Assembly: GCF_051013375.1 (NCBI RefSeq)
Contig: NZ_CP142125.1
Strand: one strand, 5' to 3'
Length of the DNA stretch: 64,000 bases
Source: Kordia algicida
GTDB taxonomy: Bacteria > Bacteroidota > Bacteroidia > Flavobacteriales > Flavobacteriaceae
Shown: in pieces, positions 33,446 through 41,289 of the stretch
How the letters are laid out: each line of letters starts with the position of its first letter
Numbering within the stretch: the stretch's first letter is position 1
Translations under genes and position numbers: made by a program
Notes under the pieces: generated by a model
What the model saw: the letters and a program-made list of their open reading frames with translations, nothing else
Databases searched by the model: none
What the model was told of the DNA's origin: nothing

Positions 33446-34261
33446 ATGAAATACTTACATTTAGATTCGAGCTTTACTCCTTTTGAAAAATCAATTGACT
33501 TTGAGTCATTTACATTTTCTGGCGGTGAGCCACATATCAAAATCAAAGAAAACGTACATGAAGCTGTAACCATTACACAACGCATTAGGTCTTTCAATGA
33601 TTTAGGAATGATTTTATTAGCAACAGATGCATTGCGCAGAATGCACGTAAAAGATATCAACCTGTTCATTCCGTATGTTCCCGCAGCGCGTCAAGATCGT
33701 GTGATGGTTTCAGGAGAACCGTTAAGTATCAAAGTCTATGCAAACCTCATCAACAGTCAAAAATATCAAAAAGTCACTGTTTTTGATCCGCATTCGGAAG
33801 TCACACCCGCGTTATTGAACAATATAGAAGTTATTGACAATCACGAATATGTAAAACAATGTTTGGAAACCATCAAAGACGAAATCGTATTAATTTCTCC
33901 CGATGGTGGCGCGTTAAAAAAAATATACAAACTATCGGCATATTTAGGAGGAATTGAAGTGATTGAATGTTCTAAAAAACGCGATGTAAAAACAGGAAAA
34001 CTATCGGGTTTCACGGTGTATACTGACGATTTGAATGGAAAAACCGCCGTAGTTGTAGACGATATTTGTGATGGTGGTGGCACGTTTTTAGGACTCGGAA
34101 AAGCATTGAAAGAAAAAAATGTGGGCGATTTACACTTAATCGTAAGTCACGGCATATTTAACAAAGGATTTAAAGAACTAAAAAGTATATATAAAACAAT
34201 TTTCACTACAAACTCATTTAGAGATATAGCATCGGAAAAAGTAGTACAGGTACAGTTATAG
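33446..34261 (+). CDS. PRPP-synthetase-like enzyme, short phage-type form
   Basis: The protein has 271 residues from the ATG at 33446, shorter than housekeeping PRPP synthetases (about 310-320). It has FTFSGGEPHIKIKENV, DALRRMHVKDINLFIPYVPA followed by ARQDR (81-85), the ATP/metal site FDPHSEVT (113-120) and the PRPP loop VVVDDICDGGGTF (202-214). After ARQDR the usual segment is replaced by VMVSGEPLSIKVYANLIN, resembling forms linked to NAD salvage in phages. It could make PRPP for nicotinamide salvage or, as reported for relatives, pyrophosphorylate ADP-ribose. No NAMPT-type partner is in the window. Confidence 0.8.
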   Translation: MKYLHLDSSFTPFEKSIDFESFTFSGGEPHIKIKENVHEAVTITQRIRSFNDLGMILLATDALRRMHVKDINLFIPYVPAARQDRVMVSGEPLSIKVYANLINSQKYQKVTVFDPHSEVTPALLNNIEVIDNHEYVKQCLETIKDEIVLISPDGGALKKIYKLSAYLGGIEVIECSKKRDVKTGKLSGFTVYTDDLNGKTAVVVDDICDGGGTFLGLGKALKEKNVGDLHLIVSHGIFNKGFKELKSIYKTIFTTNSFRDIASEKVVQVQL

Positions 34262-34290
34262 AGTTGTGAGTTGTGAGTTGTGAGTTGTGA
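34261..34290. repeat. Tandem heptamer
   Basis: Four copies of GAGTTGT in a row directly after the stop codon; a slippage-prone simple repeat. Confidence 0.7.
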
Positions 34291-34398
34291 AAAAAAACAA
34301 ATTAACGAATACACGAAAAGCAAATTAACAAAAACTCTAAACCAATAATTTAGATAAACAACATAGAATCAAATATTTAAAATTTAAAACAAAAGATT

Positions 34399-35343
34399 AT
34401 GAACTTATTAGAACGCTTACAAGGAGGAATATTTGGAGTTGCTACAGGCGACGCTTTGGGCGTTCCAGTAGAGTTCAATTCCAGAAGTTACCTAACACAA
34501 AATCCTGTAAAAGGTATGATGGGTTATATGTGTTGGAATCAACCACCTGGAACTTGGTCAGATGATTCTTCACTAACCTTATGTCTTACCGAAAGTTTGT
34601 CGAATGGTTATGATATAGAAAATATCGGAAAAACATTTGTCAAATGGTACAAAGAAGGATATTGGGGCGCACATCACAAAGTATTTGATATTGGAGGAAC
34701 TACCAGACATACATTAGACAGAATTGTTAAAGGTGAATCGGCTTACTTTTCAGGAAATATCTTTGAAGAAGACAACGGAAATGGTTCATTAATGCGCACA
34801 TTACCTTTAGTATATTTCTTAAAAGATGTTGAAAAAATTGAAGATCGTTATCAAATTATCAAAGATGTTTCAGCAATTACACATGCTCATTTTAGATCGG
34901 TTTTTGCCTGTTTTATCTATGTGGAATTTGGGCTGCTATTATTGAATGGAACCGAGAAGTTTCAGGCCTATAAAGAAGTCAAAAAAATTGTGAATTTATT
35001 CAGCGAAACACACGAATTCAATACTAACGAAACTGATTTATTTGAAAAAATATTACAAAACGATATTTTCGAATACAGAAATGAAGAAATTCGTGCTAGC
35101 GGTTATGTTTTACATTCTTTAGAAGCTTCATTATGGTGTTTTTTAACCACTGATTCATACCAAGAATGTGTATTAAAAGCAGTCAACTTAGGAGAAGATA
35201 CCGATACAACTGCCGCAATTGCTGGCGGATTAGCAGGATTGTATTATGGATTTAACACCATTCCAGAAACATGGAAATTTCAATTGGCACGTTATGACGA
35301 CATTCAAAATCTAATTGATCGTTTCCACAAAAGTATTATTTAA
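34399..35343 (+). CDS. ADP-ribosylglycohydrolase 1
   Basis: The 314-residue protein is of the DraG/ARH family, a Mg2+-dependent enzyme that removes ADP-ribose from proteins or small molecules. It opens with LQGGIFGVATGDALGVPVEF. The metal sites are intact: TWSDDSSLTL (Asp55-Asp56) and, at the C-terminus, GEDTDTTAAIAGG (266-270). The inner HAHFRS block also fits. It is the first of three such genes in the island, which are too different from each other to be recent duplicates. It is followed after 43 bp by NADAR. Confidence 0.93.
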   Translation: MNLLERLQGGIFGVATGDALGVPVEFNSRSYLTQNPVKGMMGYMCWNQPPGTWSDDSSLTLCLTESLSNGYDIENIGKTFVKWYKEGYWGAHHKVFDIGGTTRHTLDRIVKGESAYFSGNIFEEDNGNGSLMRTLPLVYFLKDVEKIEDRYQIIKDVSAITHAHFRSVFACFIYVEFGLLLLNGTEKFQAYKEVKKIVNLFSETHEFNTNETDLFEKILQNDIFEYRNEEIRASGYVLHSLEASLWCFLTTDSYQECVLKAVNLGEDTDTTAAIAGGLAGLYYGFNTIPETWKFQLARYDDIQNLIDRFHKSII

Positions 35344-35386
35344 CATCTCGATAATGCTCAATGTGTCATGTTTAAAATTTACAAAA

Positions 35387-35947
35387 ATGAAACACACATT
35401 ACAACATATACAACAACGTTTCAACGAACAAGAAACCTTGAAATTCCTCTTTTTTTGGGGACATCAACCTTCTAAAGATGGAAGTATTACCAAAAGCTGT
35501 TTCAGTCAATGGTGGGAAGATGCATTTACAGTTAACAACGAAATATATAAAACTGCCGAACATTGGATGATGGCAGAAAAAGCACGTATTTTTAACAATA
35601 GTGAAATTCGAAAAGAAATTTTAATGGCAAGTCATCCGCATGACGCAAAAAAGCTTGGAAGAAAAGTCAAAAACTTTGATCCAATTATTTGGGATGAACA
35701 CAAATTCAACGTAGTTGTGGAAGGAAACTATCATAAATTTTCACAACATGAAGATTTAAAACAATTTCTATTAAATACAAAAAACAGAATTTTGGTAGAA
35801 GCCAGTCCAAGAGATCGAATTTGGGGAATTGGAATGAGCGAAAAAAACGAAAAAGCAACAAATCCGAATCTTTGGCGAGGACAAAATCTACTAGGTTTTG
35901 CCTTAATGGAAGTTCGAGATCATTTAAAAAAAGATGCTAAAATTTAA
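35387..35947 (+). CDS. NADAR family protein
   Basis: The protein has 186 residues from the ATG at 35387; the longer frame only adds sequence overlapping the previous gene. FLFFWGHQP, SQWWEDAF, YKTAEHWMMAEKA, LVEASPRDRIWGIG and WRGQNLLGFALMEVR are all NADAR-family blocks. NADAR proteins act on N-glycosidic bonds of ADP-ribose-like or riboflavin-pathway compounds; some remove ADP-ribose from guanine in nucleic acids and serve as antitoxins to DarT-type toxins. No DarT is recognised here; the ART-like candidate at 38302 might be a counterpart. Confidence 0.92.
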   Translation: MKHTLQHIQQRFNEQETLKFLFFWGHQPSKDGSITKSCFSQWWEDAFTVNNEIYKTAEHWMMAEKARIFNNSEIRKEILMASHPHDAKKLGRKVKNFDPIIWDEHKFNVVVEGNYHKFSQHEDLKQFLLNTKNRILVEASPRDRIWGIGMSEKNEKATNPNLWRGQNLLGFALMEVRDHLKKDAKI

Positions 35948-36004
35948 AGTCAAGATTAGAAGCAATTTAAAATTTAGCATACAACATTCAAAATTTCAAA
36001 AAAC

Positions 36005-36871
36005 ATGAAACTCACCATACACGGATACTCAACTGCATTATACGCAACATGGTACTTTATAGAAGAACTAGGAATATTATTTGATGCGGGCGATGGTGTT
36101 TGTGCAAATTTACTAGGAAAAGCAGGAAAGATAAAACACGCATTTATCTCGCATGCCGATAGAGATCATTTGACAGGTTTATTACAATTCAATCAACTAT
36201 TTGCCGGATTAAAACCTACCATTTACTATCCAAAAGATGCAGGTTCATTTCCGTTTTTAAACGATTTCTTTACCAAATTTGATCCGCATAACAAAGGAAC
36301 AAACTGGCAAGCAATTAAAGATAAAGCAATCTTTTCTGTCAAGAATTCAATTCAGGTTGAAGCGATTGAAAACGGTCATGTCGTACAACCTGGATTATTA
36401 AAAAGTTTAAGTTTTAAAGTATTTGAAACCAAGCGAAAACTCAAATCGAAGTTTGTGAATTTGAACAAAGAAGAATTAATCAACATCAAAAAAGAACACG
36501 GAGATCATTTCCTAACCAATGAACTCAAAAGAAACATCCTTTCATATTCTGGAGATACGCCAATTGAAGATTACGAACGTTATCACAACAGCGAAATTCT
36601 CATTCATGAAGCTACATTTATGACGAAAGAGGAAACAAATACGAAAGCATTCAAAAACAAACACAGTTCACTAGATGAAGTATTTAAAATGGTGGCAAAT
36701 ATCAAGATTGATAAACTGATCTTAGGACATTTTTCATCACGATACGATCAACATGAAATAGATAACGAAATTAAAAAACACATACAGCAGTACAACATTA
36801 AAATTCCCGTACATCGGATTCCTGTTGGAAAAGCTGTTAAAAATATTTTGGCGCAAGAGCCAATCAATTAA
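36005..36871 (+). CDS. RNase Z-like metallo-hydrolase, altered metal motif
   Basis: The 288-residue metallo-beta-lactamase-fold protein is closest to RNase Z. Motifs include LFDAGDG, SYSGDTPIEDY, LIHEATF, KHSSLDE and LILGHFSSRYD. The canonical HxHxDH motif reads HADRDH (50-55), so the second His is Asp. It may be a phosphodiesterase on RNA ends or cyclic phosphates; with KptA and the macro domain nearby, a role in opening ADP-ribose cyclic phosphate is an attractive idea but is only inferred. It is separated from the macro-domain gene by one base. Confidence 0.8.
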   Translation: MKLTIHGYSTALYATWYFIEELGILFDAGDGVCANLLGKAGKIKHAFISHADRDHLTGLLQFNQLFAGLKPTIYYPKDAGSFPFLNDFFTKFDPHNKGTNWQAIKDKAIFSVKNSIQVEAIENGHVVQPGLLKSLSFKVFETKRKLKSKFVNLNKEELINIKKEHGDHFLTNELKRNILSYSGDTPIEDYERYHNSEILIHEATFMTKEETNTKAFKNKHSSLDEVFKMVANIKIDKLILGHFSSRYDQHEIDNEIKKHIQQYNIKIPVHRIPVGKAVKNILAQEPIN

Positions 36872-36872
36872 A

Positions 36873-37394
36873 ATGAAAATAAAACTTTTACAAGCCGACA
36901 TTACAACACTAAACGTAGACGCAATCGTCAATGCCGCCAACTCATCACTGCTTGGTGGTGGTGGCGTTGATGGCGCCATTCACAGAAAAGGCGGATCAGA
37001 AATTTTGGAAGCCTGTAAAAAAATAAGAACGCGACAAGGAAAATGTAACACTGGCGAAGCGGTCATTACTACGGCAGGAAAATTACCTTCTAAATTTGTA
37101 ATTCACACCGTTGGACCAGTCTGGAATAACGGAGGAAAAAACAAAAAAGAACTATTAGCAAATTGCTATAAAAACAGTTTGGATTTGGCAATTGAACACA
37201 ACATCAAAACCATTGTATTTCCAAATATTAGCACAGGAATTTATAAATTTCCCAAACGATTAGCGGCTGAAATCGCTATCAAAACGGTTGCAACATACGA
37301 ATACAAAAACAAAATTGATGAACTCTATTTCTGTTGTTTCGATCAGGAGAATTATGAGATTTATCACGAATTATTAAAAAATGAACACACATAG
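36873..37394 (+). CDS. Macro domain protein (MacroD-type)
   Basis: The protein has 173 residues from the ATG at 36873, a single macro domain. Key blocks: ADITTLNVDAIVNAAN, the GGGGVDGAIH loop (28-37), KFVIHTVGPVW and PNISTGIYKFP. This is the MacroD/YmdB layout, whose members remove ADP-ribose from acidic residues, deacetylate O-acetyl-ADP-ribose made by sirtuins, or act on ADP-ribose 1''-phosphate. A Sir2 gene lies 4 kb downstream in the same cluster. It overlaps the next gene by 14 bases. Confidence 0.94.
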   Translation: MKIKLLQADITTLNVDAIVNAANSSLLGGGGVDGAIHRKGGSEILEACKKIRTRQGKCNTGEAVITTAGKLPSKFVIHTVGPVWNNGGKNKKELLANCYKNSLDLAIEHNIKTIVFPNISTGIYKFPKRLAAEIAIKTVATYEYKNKIDELYFCCFDQENYEIYHELLKNEHT

Positions 37395-38298
37395 ATTACA
37401 ATTAGCACAAAAATCACTGTTAGGAAATAGTATTGGTGACGCTTTTGGCGAAAGTTTCTTTGGTCCAGAAGATGCTATTTACAAGGCAATTTACTTTCGT
37501 GAGATTCCACAAACGACTTGGGAATTCACAGATGATACAATTATGGCAATTGCAATCTATAGTTCACTAGAAAAATTCGGTGAAATCAATCAGGATTTTA
37601 TTGCGGAAGCATTCGCTAGAAACTATCATTTAGATTTTAATCGCGGTTATGGACCTGCCATGCACAGAACGATGCGCGCTATTGAAACTGGAGAACACTG
37701 GAAAAAAGTCTCAAAAGCTGCTTTCAACGGAATGGGTTCAATGGGAAATGGTGGCGCCATGCGCGCAGGATTAATCGGAGCGTATTTTTATGATGATTTA
37801 CAAAAAGTAAAACAGCAAGCTTTTTTATCATCTGAAATCACGCACGCAAACGAAGAAGGTTGTGTGGGCGCAATGGCAGTTGCTATTGCGACAGCGATCA
37901 ATACACAATTACAAATTGATAACGAAACGCTTACACCAAACGAATTCATCAAAAAAGTAATTTCAGAATTACCAGATTGCGACACGACATCTAAGATTAA
38001 AAAATCAACAACGGTTTTGCCAAATTACGACATTAGAACAGTCGTTTCTATCTTAGGAAATGGTGTAAAAATGATTGCGCAAGATACGGTTCCGATTGCA
38101 ATTTGGATTGCCGCGCATCATCAAACAAATTTCCAAGAAGCCATTTGGAGAGCTGTTTCCGCTTTGGGCGACAGAGATACCATTTGTGCAATTGTGGGCG
38201 CAATTACGATGATGAATACGAAAGACAAACACATTCCAGCAGACTGGAAAAACAAAGTAGAAAACTGGCAGAAAAGCGAGTTTTATCAAAAGAATTAA
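37381..38298 (+). CDS. ADP-ribosylglycohydrolase 2
   Basis: The 305-residue DraG-type protein has first metal site WEFTDDTIMA and a second GDRDTICAIVGA, in which the usual GGDTD reads GDRD; the D-x-D needed for metal is not lost. GMGSMGNGGAMRAG and HANEEG are further family blocks. It starts inside the macro-domain gene (14-base overlap), so the two are probably made together, a pair seen in other ADP-ribose clusters. It is different in sequence from copies 1 and 3. Confidence 0.92.
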   Translation: MNTHRLQLAQKSLLGNSIGDAFGESFFGPEDAIYKAIYFREIPQTTWEFTDDTIMAIAIYSSLEKFGEINQDFIAEAFARNYHLDFNRGYGPAMHRTMRAIETGEHWKKVSKAAFNGMGSMGNGGAMRAGLIGAYFYDDLQKVKQQAFLSSEITHANEEGCVGAMAVAIATAINTQLQIDNETLTPNEFIKKVISELPDCDTTSKIKKSTTVLPNYDIRTVVSILGNGVKMIAQDTVPIAIWIAAHHQTNFQEAIWRAVSALGDRDTICAIVGAITMMNTKDKHIPADWKNKVENWQKSEFYQKN

Positions 38299-38301
38299 AA
38301 A

Positions 38302-39531
38302 ATGAAAACTTTATATAGACCTATAGGAGAAAAAGAATTGATACTAATTGCAGAAAGTAACTTTACAAAGTTTCCACCGCGATTAGAATGGCAACCTATT
38401 TTTTATCCTGTACTAAATGAAGAATATGCCGTTGAAATTGCTTCTAAATGGAATACCAAAGACGAATTTGGTAATTATTTAGGTTTTGTAACTGAATTTG
38501 AAATCACAGAAGAAGAATTCAACAAATATAAAACTGAAAATGTTGGTAGTGCACATCACAATGAGTTTTGGGTTCCTGCTGAAAAACTAGAGGAATTTAA
38601 CAACGCAATCATTGGTAGGATTAAAGTCATAAAAGTTTTTATTGGTGAAAAATTTAAAAGCCTGACAGATGAAAATCTACTTGAACTTCTTAAATATCAA
38701 AATAAAATGCACAAAACGAGATTGTACCGGTTTCTAGAAACCAAATCAAGAGACGTTTTACCATACAATTATTTTGAGGCTGATTACAATCATAATGAAG
38801 AAAAACAATTAAAAGGTAATTTTGATGCACTAAAAGAAAAAGCTTCCAACATAACTTCAGTAGATGAAGCTGTTGATTTTTTAATTGAAGAATGTTTAAG
38901 CGAAAACTACATTCAAAAAATTAAAAATGAAACTCCTTTAGTTCCAATCAAACAAAGTTCAAGAAATCATTTTGGGATAAATATGTTTTTGCGAAACCTG
39001 TTTTTTTATCCAGAAAACGAAGCGCTAAATACAGCTATCCGTGAATACAACGATATTAGAGCAAGTCGTGGAGAACATGGAGAGGGAATTATCGAAAATG
39101 TATTGTGGAGAAGATTAAATAACTGTGAAGCTTCAACTTGTTCAAACAAAGAAAAGGTTGAAATATTACAACAACAAGTAGATGAATTTCACAAGCAATT
39201 CTTTACTAAAAAAGGATTAGTTATTGGGAAAATGACCTTTGATGAATATAAAAACGTCATGGACGAATTTATGTCACTAAGGAAAAAACATAACATTGAC
39301 GGAACAGAGAAGCGTATAAAATTGCTCTCATACAACCTTAATGAGGAACAAGTTGATCGTTATATTGCTATTAATAATAAAGAAGAAATCACAGCAGAAG
39401 ATGATTTTGAAGAAGCTCTAATTCTGTCTAAAATAAAAGACGAAGAAATGCGAGCATTAATTCGATTAAAAAATACATACTTCAACACGAAAAACGTTGT
39501 TGAAACAATACAAAAACAACATGAAACTTAA
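38302..39531 (+). CDS. ADP-ribosylation/crystallin-J1-like protein, ART candidate
   Basis: In this 409-residue protein residues 1-115 match a family often named ADP-ribosylation/crystallin J1: LYRPIGEKELILIAESNF, FPPRLEWQPIFYPVLN, GFVTEFEITEEEF, HHNEFWVPAEKLEEFN. Arg6, Tyr35 and Glu88 stand where an R/H-Y-E triad of an ADP-ribosyltransferase fold could lie; this is my inference. Residues 120-409 are unrecognised, largely helical and charged, with EHGEGIIENVLWRRLN and two Cys (NCEASTC). It follows glycohydrolase 2 by three bases and overlaps DUF4291 by 11. Confidence 0.65.
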   Translation: MKTLYRPIGEKELILIAESNFTKFPPRLEWQPIFYPVLNEEYAVEIASKWNTKDEFGNYLGFVTEFEITEEEFNKYKTENVGSAHHNEFWVPAEKLEEFNNAIIGRIKVIKVFIGEKFKSLTDENLLELLKYQNKMHKTRLYRFLETKSRDVLPYNYFEADYNHNEEKQLKGNFDALKEKASNITSVDEAVDFLIEECLSENYIQKIKNETPLVPIKQSSRNHFGINMFLRNLFFYPENEALNTAIREYNDIRASRGEHGEGIIENVLWRRLNNCEASTCSNKEKVEILQQQVDEFHKQFFTKKGLVIGKMTFDEYKNVMDEFMSLRKKHNIDGTEKRIKLLSYNLNEEQVDRYIAINNKEEITAEDDFEEALILSKIKDEEMRALIRLKNTYFNTKNVVETIQKQHET

Positions 39532-40156
39532 CATACAAAACTATATAACTCAAAATAATGAATGGCCACAAAACGGTCATCACATCATGGCGCAATACGA
39601 TGATGAAAAAATAATTGTATATCAATCGTATCGTCCTGCTATTGGACTTTTCGCTGCGGAAAATCAGTTTTTTGGTGGACCATTTAGTCTAGAACGAATG
39701 ACGTGGATCAAACCAAATTTCCTTTGGATGATGTACCGAAACGGTTGGGGAACAAAAGTGGGACAAGAAGTCGTCTTGGCAATTCACCTAAAACGAGAAG
39801 CGTTTCAAAAATACTTGGAAAACGCGGTACATTCTTCGTTCAAACCTGAATTATACGAATCGCAAGAAATGTGGAAAGAAGCTGTAAAAAGTTCAAATGT
39901 ACGTTTGCAATGGGATCCAGATCACGATCCGTATGGCGCAAAACTGGAACGCAGAGCGATTCAAATCGGAATTAGAAATGAGTTTATACGTTCGTACGCA
40001 AAAGAAGACATTCTAGAAATAGAAAATATCTCCGAATTTGTAGCAGAACAATACGAGTTTGTAAAATCGAATCAACTCGAAAAACTAATGATTCCCGCAG
40101 AACGTCCTTTTTTACCAGAAGGTGACGAATTGCGAAAAAAATTACAATTACAATGA
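39521..40156 (+). CDS. DUF4291 family protein
   Basis: The protein has 211 residues from the ATG at 39521, inside the last codons of the previous gene. Family blocks: HHIMAQYDDEKIIVYQSYRPAIG, FSLERMTWIKPNFLWMMYRN (a very typical stretch), VRLQWDPDHDPYG and RRAIQIGIR. The function of DUF4291 is unknown. Its position between the ART-like candidate and KptA, overlapping both, suggests work in the same ADP-ribose or RNA pathway. The conserved Arg, Trp, His and Asp residues look enzymatic. Confidence 0.88.
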   Translation: MKLNIQNYITQNNEWPQNGHHIMAQYDDEKIIVYQSYRPAIGLFAAENQFFGGPFSLERMTWIKPNFLWMMYRNGWGTKVGQEVVLAIHLKREAFQKYLENAVHSSFKPELYESQEMWKEAVKSSNVRLQWDPDHDPYGAKLERRAIQIGIRNEFIRSYAKEDILEIENISEFVAEQYEFVKSNQLEKLMIPAERPFLPEGDELRKKLQLQ

Positions 40157-40692
40157 GTAAAAAAAATAAAAATATCAGCAAATTTCTAAGTTACGTATTG
40201 AGACACAATCCTGATAAACTTGGAATTACATTCGATTCAAATGGTTGGACTTCGGTCGCAATCTTACTAGAAAAAATAAACGTGGAACCGTATTCGCTTT
40301 CTATGGAGGAATTGGAATATGTGGTTGCCACAAACAATAAAAAACGTTTTGCTTTCAATGAAGATAAAACGATGATTAGAGCAAGTCAAGGACATTCTGT
40401 AAACATCGATTTGGCGCTGCAACCCAAAGAACCGCCAAGCTATCTATATCATGGAACAGTTGAAAAATTTATCACTTCCATTCAAGAAAAAGGATTGATA
40501 AAAGGCACGCGACAACATGTACATTTAAGCGCAGACAAGGAAACTGCAATCAATGTAGGAAGCCGACGCGGAAAACCAATCATTCTCACGATACGAAGTG
40601 GCGAAATGTATGCGCAACATCATACTTTCTACCAATCAGAAAATGGTGTTTGGTTAACGGAAGAAGTTCCTACGGAATTTATAGAATTTTAA
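40153..40692 (+). CDS. kptA: RNA 2'-phosphotransferase KptA/Tpt1
   Basis: This 179-residue enzyme transfers an internal RNA 2'-phosphate to NAD+, releasing nicotinamide and ADP-ribose 1'',2''-cyclic phosphate. The N-terminal winged part carries KFLSYVLRHNPDKLGI and GWTSV; the ART-like part has YLYHGTVEKF, HVHLSADKETAINVGSRRGK and PIILTIRSGEMY. All expected His/Arg residues are visible. In bacteria no splicing ligase of the yeast type creates its substrate, so its natural target is unclear. It overlaps DUF4291 by four bases (ATGA). Confidence 0.95.
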   Translation: MSKKNKNISKFLSYVLRHNPDKLGITFDSNGWTSVAILLEKINVEPYSLSMEELEYVVATNNKKRFAFNEDKTMIRASQGHSVNIDLALQPKEPPSYLYHGTVEKFITSIQEKGLIKGTRQHVHLSADKETAINVGSRRGKPIILTIRSGEMYAQHHTFYQSENGVWLTEEVPTEFIEF

Positions 40693-40698
40693 TTGCTC

Positions 40699-40720
40699 AC
40701 TGAGTGGAGTCGAAGTGAAA
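40699..40720. repeat. Short palindrome inside the island
   Basis: CACTGAGTGGAGTCGAAGTG is almost the exact reverse complement of the loop and stem of the terminator at 63061-63080. It lies between kptA and the dioxygenase gene and is one of few spacers in this dense part of the cluster. Confidence 0.5.
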
Positions 40721-40731
40721 AGATAAAAATC

Positions 40732-41283
40732 ATGGAAAAACTAGCAGAACACATATATGTCGTTGACAACTTTTTATCGCATCAAGAATGTGATGAATTA
40801 ATTGCTAAAAGTGAAAAAATGGGCTATGAAGAAGCCAAAGTGAACATGCACGGAAAGCAAGTATTAATGACAACTGTTCGAAACAATTTGCGTGTTACGT
40901 ATAAAGATGAAGCATATGCAGCAATACTGTGGAACAAAATAAAAATGCATGTTCCTGAACAAATCGGATATAGTTATGCTTTTGGTTTAAATGAAATGTT
41001 GCGATTTTATAAATATGAAAAAGGACATCGTTTCAAAATGCACCGAGACGGAAGCTATCGTCGTAACGAAACAGAAGCGAGTCAGTATAGCTTTCTGATC
41101 TATTTGAACGATGATTTTGACGGTGGAGAAACAGTATTCCGCTCAGGAACAACAATTCATCCTAAAAAAGGAAGTGCGTTACTATTTTTACATGGATTAC
41201 GCCATGAAGGTGCCGTTTTAAAAAGCGGCACAAAATACGTACTTCGTACGGATATTATGTACAAATTCATTCCTAAAAACTAA
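40732..41283 (+). CDS. 2OG-Fe(II) dioxygenase, prolyl-hydroxylase type
   Basis: The protein has 183 residues from the ATG at 40732. The P4H-like core has HRDGSYRR (His-x-Asp of the iron site), FLIYLNDDFDGGETVF, the third ligand His in GLRHEGAV and the 2-oxoglutarate contact in TKYVLRTDIMYK. The opening IYVVDNFLSHQECDELI is typical. The substrate is unknown: protein, nucleic acid or small molecule are all possible. It is embedded in the ADP-ribose island, six bases ahead of Sir2. An oxygenase is the least expected member of this cluster. Confidence 0.9.
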   Translation: MEKLAEHIYVVDNFLSHQECDELIAKSEKMGYEEAKVNMHGKQVLMTTVRNNLRVTYKDEAYAAILWNKIKMHVPEQIGYSYAFGLNEMLRFYKYEKGHRFKMHRDGSYRRNETEASQYSFLIYLNDDFDGGETVFRSGTTIHPKKGSALLFLHGLRHEGAVLKSGTKYVLRTDIMYKFIPKN

Positions 41284-41289
41284 GGAATC

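Noticed and set aside
38302..39531. Idea that this gene is a DarT toxin paired with NADAR
   Set aside because: The N-terminal blocks do not match DarT motifs that I know; kept only as a general ART candidate.
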